Below are positions 28,175-39,515 of a stretch of 64,000 bases of DNA, piece after piece; within the stretch, counting starts at the first letter, position 1, and every line of letters starts with the position of its first letter. Origin of the DNA: Cohaesibacter sp. ES.047 (lineage in GTDB: Bacteria; Pseudomonadota; Alphaproteobacteria; Rhizobiales; Cohaesibacteraceae); NCBI RefSeq assembly GCF_900215505.1, contig NZ_LT907844.1:4356001-4420000 (forward strand). The letters run 5' to 3'. Both the position numbers and the translations under genes were made by a program. The notes beneath the pieces are model-generated. The model saw nothing but the letters and a program-made list of their open reading frames with translations. It was not told where the DNA came from and made no database searches.

Positions 28175-28588
28175 TCAGATCTGTTCCAGCTCAGTAAGGG
28201 TGCCGCAGAAATCCTTGGGATGCAGGAAGAGAACCGGTTTGCCATGGGCACCGATTTTCGGCTCGCCATCACCAAGAACGCGTGCGCCTTCGGCTTTCAG
28301 CTTGTCGCGGGCAGCAATCAGGTCTTCCACTTCGTAGCAGACATGATGAATGCCACCCATCGGGTTTTTCTCGAGGAATTTCGCAATCGGGCTGTTTTCG
28401 CCAAGCGGCTCCAGCAGCTCGACTTTGGTGTTCGGAAGCTCGACGAACACGACTTTCACGCCATGATCCGGCTCATCCTGCGGTTCGGAGACCTTGGCAC
28501 CAAGGGTTCCGCCATAGGTGGCAACCCCGGCTTTCATATCCGGAACAGCAATCGCAACATGGTTCAAACGACCAATCATTTCCTTCAT
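28175..28588 (-). CDS. mce: Methylmalonyl-CoA epimerase
   Basis: Interconverts (2R)- and (2S)-methylmalonyl-CoA, linking propionyl-CoA to succinyl-CoA. The 137-residue protein has the glyoxalase/VOC fold. Metal ligands are expected in LNHVAIAVPD, KVELLEPLG and GGIHHVCYEV, with a final acidic residue in GTLTELEQI. The ATG at 28588 or that at 28579 (MIGRLNHV) may be the start. It sits between rnj and DUF1467, away from the mutase genes. Confidence 0.93.
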   Translation of the reverse strand: MKEMIGRLNHVAIAVPDMKAGVATYGGTLGAKVSEPQDEPDHGVKVVFVELPNTKVELLEPLGENSPIAKFLEKNPMGGIHHVCYEVEDLIAARDKLKAEGARVLGDGEPKIGAHGKPVLFLHPKDFCGTLTELEQI

Positions 28589-28671
28589 CCTTTCTCAGTA
28601 CCGCTTGTGCAGCATCAGGCTCGCAAAGGGAGGGATGCCTGATCAGTCACAAGGAAAATTCACCGCCCTGT

Positions 28672-30336
28672 TCATACAAGGTTGATCATTACCGATACAA
28701 CTGGCTTTTTGGACCAGCATTGATTGACCTCAGACCTGACCGATCGACGGACCGCTTCTCGCAAAATATCAACATCTTTACGCTTCTTGGCTGGCATTCC
28801 CTTGAGCGCGCCGAAGATTCCGGCCTCTACGATCTCGATAAACAGCCTGTCATCTTTGTCCCGGTCCGGGATTCCATTGAGCGCCATCTGGGGATGTCCA
28901 AGGATATCCCCCTGCCGGTTGACCGTGATGGCGACCGCGATGTGGCCCACGAACGACAGCTTGCGTCGCTCCTGAATGCCCATCTCTTCGAATGTGCCAA
29001 TGAGCGCCCCATCCTTGTAGAGTCGGCCACCCAGATATTCGTCCCAGCTCTTGACCTTACCACCGGCAAGACGCGCCATCCAGCCATTGCGCACATGCAG
29101 AACCTCACGCACACCCATATCACGCGCCAGATCTCCATGCGCCTTCAGGTGCATCTCCTCGCCATGAACCGGAACTGAGATTCGGGGTTGCACCCATTCA
29201 TAGAGCTTGCGCAGATCGTCCCGTTTGGGGTGACCCGAGACATGCACGGGCGCGTCCTTTTCGGTGATCACATCGACATCTAGCCGGGCCAGATTGTTGA
29301 TTACCTCATTGATGCCGCGTTCATTGCCCGGAATGGCCTTGGATGACAGGATCACCCGATCGCCTTTCGACAGCTGCACATTGGGGTGTTCACCGGCGGC
29401 AACACGCGCGAGCGCTGCCCGTTTCTCCCCTTGCGAGCCGGTGAGGATCGCAACGACATTCTCGCGCGGCAGATAGCCATAGTCGTCATCGGACAGAAAC
29501 TCCGGCACATCCTGCAAATAACCCTGCTCCTGAGCCACCTCAATGAAACGCCAAAGCGCCCGGCCCACAACCACACACTGCCGGTCATTGGCACGTGCTG
29601 CCCGCGCAATCGCCTGCACCCGCGCCACATTCGAGGCAAAGGTCGTCACGGCCACGCGATGCTTTGCCTTGGCAATCTGGCGGGTCAGTTCCGCCTCGAC
29701 CTCTTTCTCCGAAATGGAAGAGCCTTCAGTCAAAGCGTTGGTCGAATCACAGACAAGCGCCAAAACGCCTTCCTTGCCCAATTCGATCAACCGCCCCACA
29801 TCCGTGGAGGGGCCAACGCCGGGATTGTCATCAAGCTTCCAGTCCCCGGAATGCAAAACAAGCCCAAATTCGGTGCGGATCGCAAGCGCGTTGCCTTCAG
29901 GGATAGAGTGGGACATCGCCACGAATTCAACATTAAAGGGACCAACCTGAACGCGGCTTCCCTGCTCCACCCGGGTCACGGGAATGGGTGGGGCGTAGGG
30001 TTCGGACTCACCTTTTGCTTCGACCAGATCGGCCACGAAGCCGGAGCCATAAACCGGCACACCCAGCCGATCCCACAAGGAGAAAAGCGCCCCGAAATGG
30101 TCTTCGTGGCCATGGGTGATAAAGATGCCATCAATGCGGTCCCGCTCGGATTCCAGAAAACGAATATCGGCAAAGATCAGATCAGCGCCGGGATGCGCCT
30201 CATGCGCAAAGGCAACACCAAAATCCACAATGATCCAGCGCTTGTCACCTTCCGGCCCAATGCCGTAAAGCGCCATATTCATGCCAATCTCACCCACGCC
30301 ACCCAAGGGCATGAAAACCAGTTCAGACGATTCCAT
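28672..30336 (-). CDS. rnj: Ribonuclease J
   Basis: Metallo-beta-lactamase-fold 5'-3' exo/endoribonuclease acting in RNA decay and maturation. From the ATG at 30336 (MESSELVFMPLGGVGEIGMN) the product has 554 residues, the usual alphaproteobacterial length; an ATG at 30420 would add 28 residues without family similarity. The zinc motif FITHGHEDHFGAL is at about residues 73-85, LHSGDWKLDD follows, and the beta-CASP part carries VHVSGHPKRDDLRKL and PVHGEEMHLKAH. It lies downstream of birA by 122 bp. Confidence 0.94.
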   Translation of the reverse strand: MESSELVFMPLGGVGEIGMNMALYGIGPEGDKRWIIVDFGVAFAHEAHPGADLIFADIRFLESERDRIDGIFITHGHEDHFGALFSLWDRLGVPVYGSGFVADLVEAKGESEPYAPPIPVTRVEQGSRVQVGPFNVEFVAMSHSIPEGNALAIRTEFGLVLHSGDWKLDDNPGVGPSTDVGRLIELGKEGVLALVCDSTNALTEGSSISEKEVEAELTRQIAKAKHRVAVTTFASNVARVQAIARAARANDRQCVVVGRALWRFIEVAQEQGYLQDVPEFLSDDDYGYLPRENVVAILTGSQGEKRAALARVAAGEHPNVQLSKGDRVILSSKAIPGNERGINEVINNLARLDVDVITEKDAPVHVSGHPKRDDLRKLYEWVQPRISVPVHGEEMHLKAHGDLARDMGVREVLHVRNGWMARLAGGKVKSWDEYLGGRLYKDGALIGTFEEMGIQERRKLSFVGHIAVAITVNRQGDILGHPQMALNGIPDRDKDDRLFIEIVEAGIFGALKGMPAKKRKDVDILREAVRRSVRSEVNQCWSKKPVVSVMINLV

Positions 30337-30458
30337 TATTCTCTCGTTCCGCGCCCTCAGGGACGCTTTGAAGACAAGCTGGCTCACCGTGTCTGTCCAT
30401 AGATCAGTGAGTTTGCGCATTCTCGCGACCGAACGGTCTTGAAAGCTGCTCCAGCGCC

Positions 30459-31226
30459 TTAATGTGTCACGCTGGGCCAGAAAACGTCACCGGCATAGAT
30501 CACCCGATCACTGCCGTCCGCAAGGCGCAGAACAAGTCCGCCGCTCTCGTCAAGACGTTCGAAAAGGCCCTCGATTTCTTCATTCGGCAAACGCACCACA
30601 ACCCGCTCTCCGACACCGCGCGCGCGATAAAGCCAATCCTCGCGGATCAGGCCAAGCCCGTTGCCGCGGTCCCAGACCGACAGACGCTCGGCCATATGCG
30701 CGGCCAATCGTTCAAACAGGCTTTCTGGTGCAACATCATAGCCGCTGGTTTGCGACAGATCGGCAGCCGAAAGCCCTTCTGTCTTGTCGGGATGCTTGCG
30801 GCAATTGACGCCGATGCCGATCACAACGGCCTGTCGCCCATCCCCAAGCGGCATGTTTTCAAGCAGGATGCCGCAAATTTTGCTGTCGCCCCACAACAGG
30901 TCATTGGGCCATTTGATGCGCAACCGGGCTCGCACATGGGGCGGCATGACATCCTCGACGGCCCGATGGACAGCAGTCGCCGTCAACAGGGGCAAATGCC
31001 CGATTCCCCTCATAGGAGCCGGATCAATCAGCAGGAGGCTGGCAAACAGATTGCCCGGTTCCGATGACCAGGCCCGCCCGCGTCGCCCGACCCCGCTGGT
31101 CTGTTCCCCGGCCGTCACCCAGAGATTACCCGCCTCTCCCTTGAGAGCGAGCGACAGAGCATGCTGATTTGTCGAGCCGATAGTGTCAAAGGCGATATGA
31201 CGATAGGATTCGGGAATTGTTACCAA
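30459..31226 (-). CDS. birA: Biotin-[acetyl-CoA-carboxylase] ligase
   Basis: Attaches biotin to the carrier domain of acetyl-CoA carboxylase. The product has 255 residues and is the single-function form, with no N-terminal DNA-binding domain. The biotinyl-AMP site is seen in EQTSGVGRRGRAW and the lysine in RIKWPNDLLWGDSKICGILL; the C-terminal SH3-like domain ends DRVIYAGDVFW. No ATG lies in frame before the conserved HIAFDTIGSTNQHA; the start is taken as TTG at 31226. It is 174 bp downstream of nuoN, its usual neighbour in this order. Confidence 0.93.
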   Translation of the reverse strand: MVTIPESYRHIAFDTIGSTNQHALSLALKGEAGNLWVTAGEQTSGVGRRGRAWSSEPGNLFASLLLIDPAPMRGIGHLPLLTATAVHRAVEDVMPPHVRARLRIKWPNDLLWGDSKICGILLENMPLGDGRQAVVIGIGVNCRKHPDKTEGLSAADLSQTSGYDVAPESLFERLAAHMAERLSVWDRGNGLGLIREDWLYRARGVGERVVVRLPNEEIEGLFERLDESGGLVLRLADGSDRVIYAGDVFWPSVTH

Positions 31227-31374
31227 AGATTGCTCACGAAATTGGTCACCATCCGGTGCTAGGCACTCAAACGGTCGATCATTTTATCAATCCATCACAT
31301 ATGAAGATGCCCGGAGAGACCCCCGGGCAAACCTCTCATATCATAGCCGACCTTATGTGTCTTGTAAAAGACAG

Positions 31375-31398
31375 GAAAAAAGCGGACCCGTCCGTCAG
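31375..31398 (-). terminator. Weak candidate terminator after nuoN
   Basis: Just after the nuoN stop the minus strand has GACGGACGGGTCCGC followed by six T. The stem is short (CGGA/TCCG), so termination would be partial. Confidence 0.35.
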
Positions 31399-31400
31399 CC

Positions 31401-32849
31401 CTAAAAGAAGCTTTTGGCCGCTTCCTCTGCCAGTGCCCGGATCGGTCCGATGTATATCACCATGGTCAGCATGAACGCGCCACTGAGCAGGAGCACCAGC
31501 CGCAATTCGCCCGAGGCTTTCTCGAAAACCGGAGCCGGATCATCAAAGAACATGATCTTGACGATGCGCAGATAATAGTAAGCCCCGACAACCGAGGAAA
31601 GAACCCCGATCACGGCCAGCGGATAGAGCCCCGCCTCAATGGCCGCACTGAAGACCAGCAGCTTGCCAAAGAAGCCGCCAAGCGGCGGAATGCCTGCAAG
31701 CGAGAACATGAGGATCGCCATAAGGAACGCCATCGGCAGATCCGTCCGCGACAACCCGGATAGATCTTCGATCCGCTCGACCATGCCCTCTTCCTTGCGG
31801 CGCATCGACAGGACAGCAGCAAAGGCCCCCAGCGTCATGGCAACATAGGTGATCATGTAAACGATCACCCCTTCAACCCCTGCCGCATTGCCAGACGCCA
31901 GACCAACGAGCGCATAACCCATGTGACCAATCGAAGAATAGGCAAGAAGACGCTTGATATTGCGCTGGCCAATCGCGGCAAAGGCCCCCAGCACCATCGA
32001 CAGCATCGAGACGAAAACGATCACCTGCTGCCATTGCAGCTCGATCGGGTCAAAGGCGACATAAACGATGCGCACGATCATGCCCATCGCGGCCACCTTT
32101 GGTGCTGCAGCAAAGAAAGCCGTCACCGGTGTCGGCGCCCCCTCATAGACATCAGGCGTCCACATATGGAAGGGAACTGCCGAGATCTTGAAGGTCAGCC
32201 CGGCAAGAATGAAGACAAGCCCGAACACGGCCCCGATGCTGGCTTCGTCCACATGCAGCGCTTCGGCAATACCGGGGAAGGATGTCTGGCCCGTAAAGCC
32301 ATAGATCAGGCTCATGCCGTAAAGCAGCATGCCCGAGGACAAGGACCCGAGGACAAAATACTTGAGCCCCGCCTCCGTGGCGCGCGCGCTGTCTCGTTTG
32401 ATCGCGGCAACCACGTAAAGCGCCAGCGACTGCAGCTCAAGCCCCAAATAGGCGGCAATCATGTCGTTGGCGGACAGCATCATCAGCATGCCCACGGTGG
32501 CAAGCGTGATAAGCACCGGATATTCGATGGTTTCGAACTTTTGCGCGCGCGCATAGGCAACGGACATGGCCAGCGCGAGGCCAGATCCGATCAGAACCAG
32601 AATTTTCATCAGCCGGGCGAACGGATCCTGAATGAAGGCACCGTTGAAGGTGGTCACCGTCGTGTTCGGATTGAGTAGCAGAATGGCACCGGCGATAATG
32701 AGCAAAGCCACCGCAAGACCGGTCACAACCTGACTTGTGCGCGGACCACCGAAGGCGCCGATCATCAACAGCACCATAGCGCCCACGGCCAGCAGGATTT
32801 CCGGCAGGGCCGGCATGAGATCCGGTAGCATCGCCAGTTCAGAGGTCAT
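31401..32849 (-). CDS. nuoN: NADH-quinone oxidoreductase subunit N
   Basis: Antiporter-like proton-channel subunit of complex I. The product has 482 residues with about 14 membrane helices. The buried charged residues expected for proton transfer are visible around [15 protein letters not shown] (Glu) and [20 protein letters not shown] (Lys, Asp). [13 protein letters not shown] is also typical. It is the last gene of the nuo operon, 34 bp after nuoM. Confidence 0.96.
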   Translation of the reverse strand: MTSELAMLPDLMPALPEILLAVGAMVLLMIGAFGGPRTSQVVTGLAVALLIIAGAILLLNPNTTVTTFNGAFIQDPFARLMKILVLIGSGLALAMSVAYARAQKFETIEYPVLITLATVGMLMMLSANDMIAAYLGLELQSLALYVVAAIKRDSARATEAGLKYFVLGSLSSGMLLYGMSLIYGFTGQTSFPGIAEALHVDEASIGAVFGLVFILAGLTFKISAVPFHMWTPDVYEGAPTPVTAFFAAAPKVAAMGMIVRIVYVAFDPIELQWQQVIVFVSMLSMVLGAFAAIGQRNIKRLLAYSSIGHMGYALVGLASGNAAGVEGVIVYMITYVAMTLGAFAAVLSMRRKEEGMVERIEDLSGLSRTDLPMAFLMAILMFSLAGIPPLGGFFGKLLVFSAAIEAGLYPLAVIGVLSSVVGAYYYLRIVKIMFFDDPAPVFEKASGELRLVLLLSGAFMLTMVIYIGPIRALAEEAAKSFF

Positions 32850-32883
32850 GTCTCACTCGCTTCAGTTATCGATCACCATCACC

Positions 32884-34395
32884 CTACTGGGCGAGCATGG
32901 CAACCTTGTCCGCAGCCTCGATTGCTGCCTGATAATTGTTGATCAGATTGCTCACGGATGCAGCCGTCACATCTTGGATCGGAGCCGGATAGACGCCGAA
33001 GAAGATCGTCAGCACGACCAGTGGTACAAGGATCAGTTTCTCCCGGCGGTCCATGTCAAGAATGCCCTTGAGGCTCTCTTTCTCCAGCTTGCCAAACACC
33101 ACTCGGCGATAGAGCCAGAGCGCATAGGCCGCTGACAAAATGACGCCCGTAGTGGCAAAGAAGGCAACCAGATTGTTCACCTTGAACACCCCGAGAATGG
33201 TCAGGAACTCACCAACAAACCCCGATGTCCCCGGTAAGCCGACATTGGCCATCGTGAAGATCATGAACACCGTGGCAAACACCGGCATCCGGTTGGCCAG
33301 GCCGCCATAAGCCGAAATGTCACGCGTGTGAATCCGGTCGTAGACCACGCCCACACACAGGAACAGGGCACCGGACACGATGCCATGGGAGAGCATCTGG
33401 AAGATGCCCCCCTGCACCCCTTGCTGTGTGGCAGAGAAAATACCCATGGTCACATAGCCCATATGCGCGACCGAGGAATAGGCGATCAGCTTCTTGATAT
33501 CCTCCTGCGCCAGCGCAACGAGCGAAGTATAGATGATCGCCACCACCGACAGGGTATAGACCAGCGGCGCAAACATATCAGACGCCAGCGGGAACATCGG
33601 CAGCGAGAATCTGAGGAAGCCATAGCCCCCCATCTTCAGCAAGATCCCGGCCAGAATGACCGAGCCAGCCGTGGGTGCCTGAACATGGGCATCAGGCAGC
33701 CATGTATGCACCGGCCACATCGGCATCTTGACCGCAAAGGAGGCAAAGAACGCAATCCAGAGCCAGAACTGCATCTGAGCCGAGAATGGATGCACCAACA
33801 ACTGCACGATATCCGTTGTCCCGGCTTCCCAATACATCGCAAGGATCGCCAGCAGCATCAGCACAGAGCCGATCAACGTGTAGAGAAAGAATTTGAAGCT
33901 CGCATAAACACGGTTCTTCCCGCCCCAAATACCGATGATGAGAAACATCGGAATGAGTCCAGCCTCGAAGAACACGTAGAACAGCACCAGATCCAGCGCA
34001 CAGAACACCCCGATCATCATGGTTTCGAGCACCAGGAATGCGATCATATACTCCTTCACGCGCTTATTGATCGCATTGCGACTGGCAAAGATTGCGGCGG
34101 GCATCAGGGCGGTGGTCAGGATGACAAACAGCATCGAAATGCCATCGACGCCCATGCGATAGGAAATCGTCGTAGAGAGCCATTCCGCCTTTTCCTGCAT
34201 TTGAAAGCCGGTGTTCTCCGGATCGAACTGGTTCCAGATCAAAAGCGATATCAGAAAAGTAACAACAGTGGTCCAGAGCGCCACATTGTTGATGTTGCGG
34301 CGTGAAATCTCGCTGTCCCCCTTGACCAGAAGGATCATCAGCGCCCCGACCAGCGGCAGGAAAACGACCGTCGAAAGTAGTGGCCATTCATTCAT
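32884..34395 (-). CDS. nuoM: NADH-quinone oxidoreductase subunit M
   Basis: Second antiporter-like subunit of complex I, with 503 residues and about 14 helices. The key Glu lies in [20 protein letters not shown], the central Lys/His region in [20 protein letters not shown], and [15 protein letters not shown] is the conserved later block. The ATG at 34395 overlaps the nuoL stop by one base (TGATG), so the genes are coupled. Confidence 0.96.
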   Translation of the reverse strand: MNEWPLLSTVVFLPLVGALMILLVKGDSEISRRNINNVALWTTVVTFLISLLIWNQFDPENTGFQMQEKAEWLSTTISYRMGVDGISMLFVILTTALMPAAIFASRNAINKRVKEYMIAFLVLETMMIGVFCALDLVLFYVFFEAGLIPMFLIIGIWGGKNRVYASFKFFLYTLIGSVLMLLAILAMYWEAGTTDIVQLLVHPFSAQMQFWLWIAFFASFAVKMPMWPVHTWLPDAHVQAPTAGSVILAGILLKMGGYGFLRFSLPMFPLASDMFAPLVYTLSVVAIIYTSLVALAQEDIKKLIAYSSVAHMGYVTMGIFSATQQGVQGGIFQMLSHGIVSGALFLCVGVVYDRIHTRDISAYGGLANRMPVFATVFMIFTMANVGLPGTSGFVGEFLTILGVFKVNNLVAFFATTGVILSAAYALWLYRRVVFGKLEKESLKGILDMDRREKLILVPLVVLTIFFGVYPAPIQDVTAASVSNLINNYQAAIEAADKVAMLAQ

Positions 34396-36353
34396 CAATG
34401 TGCCCCCCCGCTCAGCATGATGTAGGTGACCAGCAGCGCCACGCCAATCATCATGGCAAAGGCATAGTGGTAGAGATATCCGGTCTGAAGTCGCACGATG
34501 CGACCCGTCAGATCCGAAACCCGCGCAGCGATGCCATTCGGGCCATAATGGTCGATAATTCTTTCATCGCCCCCCTTCCACAGGATACGACCGAGCCACA
34601 GGGCCGGGCGAATGAAAACGAGATCATACAGCTCGTCGAAGTACCATTTATTGAGGAGGAACTTGTGAAGCCAGTCGTGACGTTCAGCCAGGCGTTTGGG
34701 CAAGTTCGGCTTGCGAATGTAGAACACATAGGCCGTTGCCAAACCAAGAAGCATCATCACAAACGGAGCCAGTTTCACAGCCCATGGGACATCATGGAAC
34801 ACATGCACCAGATCATTCTCCGCAGCGGTAAACAGCGCGCCTTTCCAGAAGTCATCATAGTGATGTCCGTAGAAGAAGCCCGAGAAGACCATGCCCGCAA
34901 AGGCCGCACCAACAGCAAGGACCATCAATGGCACGGTCATCACTTTGGGGCTTTCGTGGATCTTGGCCTTGACGTCGGCATTCATTCGTTCACGTCCATG
35001 GAAGGTCATGAAAATCAGCCGCCAGCTGTAGAAACTGGTGAAGAGCGCCGCCACCACAGTCATCAGGAAGGCGTAGTTGCTCATCAGGTTTTGTGCAGCA
35101 AAGGCACTTTCGATGATGGCGTCTTTTGAATTGAAGCCGGCAAAGCCGATCAGGGTGCCCGGAATACCAACGCCGGTCAGCGCCAGCGTGCCAACCATCA
35201 TCATCCAGTAGGTGACCTTGATGTGCTTGGCCAAACCGCCCATCCGGCGCATGTCCTGCTCGTCCGACACGGCATGAATGACCGAACCGGCACCAAGGAA
35301 CAACAGCGCCTTGAAGAAGGCGTGGGTGAACAGATGGAACACCGCCGCCCCATAAGCGCCAATCCCCAAGGCAACAAACATGTAGCCAAGCTGCGAACAG
35401 GTCGAATAGGCAATGACCCGCTTGATGTCGTTCTGCACCAATCCCACGGTTGCCGCAAAGAAGGCCGTCGTCGCACCAATAAAGGTGACAAATTCAAGCG
35501 CAGTGGGGGACAGCTCAAACAAGGGCGACAGCCGCGCCACCATGAAAACGCCTGCGGTGACCATGGTCGCCGCATGGATCAGTGCGGAGACCGGCGTCGG
35601 TCCCTCCATCGCGTCCGGCAACCATGTATGCAGGAGGAACTGCGCCGACTTGCCCATCGCACCCATGAACAGCAAAAGACAGATCGTGGTCAGGGCATCC
35701 CATTCGTGACCAAGGAAGACAATTGTCTGTCCCTTCATGGCGTCAGCTCCGGCGAAGATCTCGGAGAAGCTGATCGTGCCGAACAGCACATAGACACCGC
35801 AAATACCAAGGGCAAAGCCGAAGTCGCCGACGCGGTTGACGATAAAGGCCTTCATCGCCGCCGCATTGGCCGACGGCTTCTGATACCAGAAACCGATCAG
35901 CAGGTAGGAGGCAAGGCCCACCCCTTCCCAGCCAAAGAACATCTGCAACAGATTGTCCGCCGTGACGAGGGACAGCATCGCGAATGTGAACAGCGACAGA
36001 TAGGCAAAGAACCGCGCACGATTCGGATCGTGATGCATGTAGCCGATGGAATAGATGTGCACGAGCGCCGAAATCGAATTGACCACCACCAGCATGACCG
36101 CCGTCAGGGTATCAACCCGGATCGTCCAGTCAATCGACAGATCGCCAGAGTGAATCCAGCTGACAAGGGTGACAATCTCGGTATGCCCCTCGTGACCGAT
36201 GGCAACAACGAAGAAGGCAATCCAGCTGAGCAAAGCCGCAATCACCAAAAGGCTGCTGGTGATATATTCCGCAGCCTTGTGCCCAATCGAGCGCCCGAAC
36301 AATCCTGCAATCAGGAATCCGATAAGCGGTAGAAAGACGATGGCCGTATACAT
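34395..36353 (-). CDS. nuoL: NADH-quinone oxidoreductase subunit L
   Basis: The largest antiporter-like complex I subunit, 652 residues, about 16 helices including the long lateral helix near the C-terminus. Conserved blocks are [19 protein letters not shown] (Glu), [20 protein letters not shown] (Lys) and [14 protein letters not shown]. It starts 8 bp after nuoK and shares one base with nuoM. Confidence 0.96.
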   Translation of the reverse strand: MYTAIVFLPLIGFLIAGLFGRSIGHKAAEYITSSLLVIAALLSWIAFFVVAIGHEGHTEIVTLVSWIHSGDLSIDWTIRVDTLTAVMLVVVNSISALVHIYSIGYMHHDPNRARFFAYLSLFTFAMLSLVTADNLLQMFFGWEGVGLASYLLIGFWYQKPSANAAAMKAFIVNRVGDFGFALGICGVYVLFGTISFSEIFAGADAMKGQTIVFLGHEWDALTTICLLLFMGAMGKSAQFLLHTWLPDAMEGPTPVSALIHAATMVTAGVFMVARLSPLFELSPTALEFVTFIGATTAFFAATVGLVQNDIKRVIAYSTCSQLGYMFVALGIGAYGAAVFHLFTHAFFKALLFLGAGSVIHAVSDEQDMRRMGGLAKHIKVTYWMMMVGTLALTGVGIPGTLIGFAGFNSKDAIIESAFAAQNLMSNYAFLMTVVAALFTSFYSWRLIFMTFHGRERMNADVKAKIHESPKVMTVPLMVLAVGAAFAGMVFSGFFYGHHYDDFWKGALFTAAENDLVHVFHDVPWAVKLAPFVMMLLGLATAYVFYIRKPNLPKRLAERHDWLHKFLLNKWYFDELYDLVFIRPALWLGRILWKGGDERIIDHYGPNGIAARVSDLTGRIVRLQTGYLYHYAFAMMIGVALLVTYIMLSGGAH

Positions 36354-36361
36354 GAGAACCC

Positions 36362-36670
36362 TCAGCCTTTCATCATGTTGATGTCTTCAACCGCGATGGT
36401 GCCGCGATTGCGATAGAACACGACCAGAATGGCCAAACCGATAGCCGCCTCTGCAGCTGCAACCGTCAGAACGAGCAACCCGAATATCTGACCCGTCAGA
36501 TCGCCAAGATAGCTGGAGAAGGCAACAAAATTGATATTGACCGACAAGAGGATCAACTCGATCGACATCAGAATGACAATGACATTCTTCCTGTTGAGGA
36601 AAATGCCGAACATTCCGATCACAAACAAGATCGCCGCTACGGTCAGATAATGGCTCAGTCCGATTTCCAT
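36362..36670 (-). CDS. nuoK: NADH-quinone oxidoreductase subunit K
   Basis: Small membrane subunit (Mrp/MnhC type) of complex I, 102 residues with three helices. The conserved buried glutamates are in [12 protein letters not shown] and [13 protein letters not shown]. The start [16 protein letters not shown] at 36670 gives the family length; an in-frame ATG at 36796 would overlap nuoJ and is rejected. It lies 64 bp from nuoJ and 8 bp from nuoL. Confidence 0.96.
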   Translation of the reverse strand: MEIGLSHYLTVAAILFVIGMFGIFLNRKNVIVILMSIELILLSVNINFVAFSSYLGDLTGQIFGLLVLTVAAAEAAIGLAILVVFYRNRGTIAVEDINMMKG

Positions 36671-36734
36671 CTCTGGCTGTCCCTTCTCCCTGCCCTGCCT
36701 TGTGGCAGAGCCAAGCAAAGGGGAACCGGTGGAG

Positions 36735-37349
36735 CTAAATGCCCCGGCCCGATTCCACCTCCACGATTTCAATTGAATTCTCGACAGTGCGCGCATTCTG
36801 CCGCACGATATCCTGACGTTTCACATCCTTGCGATGATGCAGCGTCAGAACGATTGCCCCGATCATCGCCACAAGCAGAATGAGTGCCGCCGTTTCGAAA
36901 TAATAGACATACTTTGTATAGAGCAGGCTCCCGATGGCCTCGATGTTGGACATCTCCGCGAGCGCCGGCATCGGCTCGCCCAGATGTCCGCTCAGCTCAG
37001 GGCTGATCACCCAGCCACCGAACGCAACGAGGAGTTCAGCCAGAAGGACAACACCAACGACAAGGCCAATCGGCATATATTGCAGGAACCCTGCCCTCAA
37101 CTCGACAAAGTCGATGTCGAGCATCATCACGATGAACAGGAACAACACCGCAACCGCCCCGACATAGACCACCACCAGCAACATGGCGAGGAACTCCGCG
37201 CCAAGCAGGACAAAGAGTCCGGCCGCATTGAAGAAAGCAAGGATCAGGAACAGAACGGAATGCACGGGGTTGCGCGCGCCAATGACCATCAGGCCAGAGC
37301 CCAGCAGCACCGCTGCAAACAGATAGAAGAATATGCTTTGAAGGATCAT
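36735..37349 (-). CDS. nuoJ: NADH-quinone oxidoreductase subunit J
   Basis: Membrane subunit of complex I, 204 residues with five helices. The N-terminal [20 protein letters not shown] and the following [20 protein letters not shown] (pi-bulge helix) are hallmarks. The C-terminal tail after [11 protein letters not shown] is hydrophilic. It follows nuoI by 66 bp. Confidence 0.96.
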   Translation of the reverse strand: MILQSIFFYLFAAVLLGSGLMVIGARNPVHSVLFLILAFFNAAGLFVLLGAEFLAMLLVVVYVGAVAVLFLFIVMMLDIDFVELRAGFLQYMPIGLVVGVVLLAELLVAFGGWVISPELSGHLGEPMPALAEMSNIEAIGSLLYTKYVYYFETAALILLVAMIGAIVLTLHHRKDVKRQDIVRQNARTVENSIEIVEVESGRGI

Positions 37350-37415
37350 GTCACTCTTTTTCCTGTTCCCGGAAGGGAAGTCTCCCCCATATCAAATCCA
37401 GTGCTTGTCCCGCTC

Positions 37416-37904
37416 TTAGCGATAGGGTGCATCCAGTGCGATGTTGCGCGCCAGTTCCAGCTCCCAGCGATCACCATTCTCAAGCAGCTTTGCCTTGTCG
37501 TAGAACAGCTCTTCGCGCGTCTCGGTCGCAAATTCGAAATTCGGTCCCTCGACGATGGCCTCCACCGGACAGGCCTCCTCACACAGACCGCAATAGATGC
37601 ATTTGGTCATGTCGATGTCATAGCGCGTGGTGCGGCGCGTGCCATCATTACGCCGCGGGCCCGCTTCGATGGTGATCGCCTGCGCCGGACAGATCGCTTC
37701 GCACAATTTGCAGGCAATGCAGCGCTCTTCCCCGTTGGGATAGCGCCGAAGCGCGTGCTCGCCGCGAAACCGCGGGGACACCGGCCCTTTCTCGAAGGGA
37801 TAGTTGAGCGTCGACTTGGGCGCAAAGAAATAGCGCATAGCAAGAAAGAAGGCCGAGACGAACTCCTTCAGCATCAGCGATTTTGCAGCCTGTGCAAGTG
37901 CCAT
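37416..37904 (-). CDS. nuoI: NADH-quinone oxidoreductase subunit I
   Basis: Peripheral-arm subunit carrying two [4Fe-4S] clusters (N6a and N6b). The product has 162 residues. The two ferredoxin motifs are [12 protein letters not shown] and [12 protein letters not shown]. The N-terminal amphipathic helix ([18 protein letters not shown]) lies on the membrane. The ATG at 37904 follows directly after the stop of the 90-residue membrane-protein gene (TAGATG). Confidence 0.97.
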   Translation of the reverse strand: MALAQAAKSLMLKEFVSAFFLAMRYFFAPKSTLNYPFEKGPVSPRFRGEHALRRYPNGEERCIACKLCEAICPAQAITIEAGPRRNDGTRRTTRYDIDMTKCIYCGLCEEACPVEAIVEGPNFEFATETREELFYDKAKLLENGDRWELELARNIALDAPYR

Positions 37905-38177
37905 CTAGTGTCCTCCCGCAACCTTCAAGCCGGCAAAGAATCCGACGAAGGCAAAAATAATCGGCATCGGCACGCGGTAGAAGAAGCGCGTCAGCCGAGC
38001 CAGTGTCTCATTGCTCATGGTGGCCAGTTCCGTCTTGCGCCCCATGACAAACCCATCTTCCTGCGCTTTCAGCACAGCTGGCAGCACAACGACATTGGCG
38101 ACGATCGCTATCGCCAGCCCAATGAATGCTCCCAACCCGCCAGCCATCAAGCCAGCCATCAAGAATGCCTGTTCCAT
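37905..38177 (-). CDS. Small membrane protein in the nuo operon, unknown (90 residues)
   Basis: Not recognised. Residues 5-36 (LMAGGLGAFIGLAIAIVANVVVLPAVL in part) and 68-86 are hydrophobic, giving two or three helices, with a charged stretch QEDGFVMGRKTELATMSNETLARL between. Its stop abuts the nuoI ATG and it starts 18 bp after the preceding 81-residue gene, so it is surely in the nuo message. It could be a lineage-specific accessory or assembly factor for complex I; that is inference from position only. Confidence 0.75.
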   Translation of the reverse strand: MEQAFLMAGLMAGGLGAFIGLAIAIVANVVVLPAVLKAQEDGFVMGRKTELATMSNETLARLTRFFYRVPMPIIFAFVGFFAGLKVAGGH

Positions 38178-38195
38178 GCCAGTCTCCAGCCGTGT

Positions 38196-38441
38196 TCAGC
38201 CCGCCAAGGACGCGCCCGCCCAATAACCGATGAAGGGAAACAGAAGCTGGGTTCCACACCAGATCCCGAACTGTATCCAGTCACCATATTTCTTCGTGTT
38301 CGGATGGTTGGCGAGGCCCTTCTCCGAACGCATTTTCATCCATTTGGCCCCGAGCAGACCGCCGATCATCTTGAAATCGGCCCATCCGATCACACCGCCA
38401 ATCAAGGCGCCGACCATTCCCGGCAGTGACAAATCAAACAT
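38196..38441 (-). CDS. Small membrane protein in the nuo operon, unknown (81 residues)
   Basis: Not recognised. From the ATG at 38441 (MFDLSLPGMVGALIGGVIGW) it encodes two hydrophobic segments, residues 7-31 rich in Gly, and 56-78 (FGIWCGTQLLFPFIGYWAG). They are joined by a basic loop (AKWMKMRSEKGLANHPNTKK). It starts 13 bp after nuoH and 18 bp before the 90-residue membrane gene. In-frame codons up to 38540 overlap nuoH and are not used. Possibly a supernumerary or assembly protein of complex I. Confidence 0.72.
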   Translation of the reverse strand: MFDLSLPGMVGALIGGVIGWADFKMIGGLLGAKWMKMRSEKGLANHPNTKKYGDWIQFGIWCGTQLLFPFIGYWAGASLAG

Positions 38442-38454
38442 CTCTGCCCATCCT

Positions 38455-39504
38455 TTAAGGTGCCCAGCCAGCGAACTGCAGAACACTCGCCACCAGCACC
38501 ACATAAAACAGCGACAACGGCAGGAAAACCTTCCAGCCAAGGCGCATCAATTGATCATAGCGATAGCGCGGCACGAAGGCCTTCACCATCCCGAACATAA
38601 AGAAGACGGCACTCGCCTTCAAAAAGAACCAGACAACACCGGGCACCCAGGTAAAGGGAACAAAGTCGAATGGCGGCAGCCATCCCCCCATGAACAGGAT
38701 CGTCGTCAGCGAGCACATCAGCGTAATCGCGACATATTCCCCCAGCATGTACATCATGTAGGGCGTGGAGCCATACTCCACCATGAAGCCCGCGACCAGC
38801 TCTGATTCCGCCTCGGCCAGATCGAACGGCGGCCGGTTGGTCTCCGCCAAGGCCGAGATAAAGAAGACGATGAACATCGGGAACAGCGGCAACCAGTACC
38901 AGTTGAGGAAACTGAGCGCCGGTAGTCCGAGGTACGACGCAAGCCCTTCCTTCTGGGCGAGCACGATGTCAGTCAGATTGAGCGAGCCGACGCACAAGAG
39001 AACCGTGATGATCACGAAGCCGATGGACACTTCATACGAGACCATCTGCGCTGCCGAGCGCAAGGCTGACAGGAAGGGATATTTCGAGTTCGAAGCCCAA
39101 CCGCCCATGATGATGCCGTAGATACCGAGCGAAGAGACCGCAAGAATGTAGAGAATGCCGACATTGAGATCAGCGATCGCCCAGCCTTCAGACACCGGGA
39201 TCACGGCCCAGGCGGCCAGCGACACCGTCACCATCACAAGAGGCCCGAGCAGGAACATAACCTTGTTTGAGCCAGATGGAATCACCGGTTCCTTGAGGAT
39301 GAATTTCAACAGATCGGCAAAGGACTGCAACAGCCCCCACGGCCCGACCACATTGGGGCCACGGCGCATCTGCACCGCCGCCCAGATCTTTCGATCCGCC
39401 AACAGGACATAGGCAACGATCACCAAGAGGACGACCAGCAGAAGCAGCGACTGCCCCACCATGATCGCGCCGGGGATGAGCCAATTGTCGACAAAACCAT
39501 TCAT
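38455..39504 (-). CDS. nuoH: NADH-quinone oxidoreductase subunit H
   Basis: Membrane subunit that forms the quinone entry site with NuoB and NuoD. The product has 349 residues and eight helices. Signature stretches are [40 protein letters not shown] and [11 protein letters not shown]; the first contains the loop contacting the quinone chamber. It starts 11 bp after nuoG. Confidence 0.97.
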   Translation of the reverse strand: MNGFVDNWLIPGAIMVGQSLLLLVVLLVIVAYVLLADRKIWAAVQMRRGPNVVGPWGLLQSFADLLKFILKEPVIPSGSNKVMFLLGPLVMVTVSLAAWAVIPVSEGWAIADLNVGILYILAVSSLGIYGIIMGGWASNSKYPFLSALRSAAQMVSYEVSIGFVIITVLLCVGSLNLTDIVLAQKEGLASYLGLPALSFLNWYWLPLFPMFIVFFISALAETNRPPFDLAEAESELVAGFMVEYGSTPYMMYMLGEYVAITLMCSLTTILFMGGWLPPFDFVPFTWVPGVVWFFLKASAVFFMFGMVKAFVPRYRYDQLMRLGWKVFLPLSLFYVVLVASVLQFAGWAP

Positions 39505-39515
39505 CAGTCAGCCCC

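Noticed and set aside
36834-38429. 531-codon plus-strand frame
   Set aside because: It is antisense to nuoJ, nuoI and the two small membrane genes; its His/Gln/Arg-rich composition is typical of a reverse-strand shadow.
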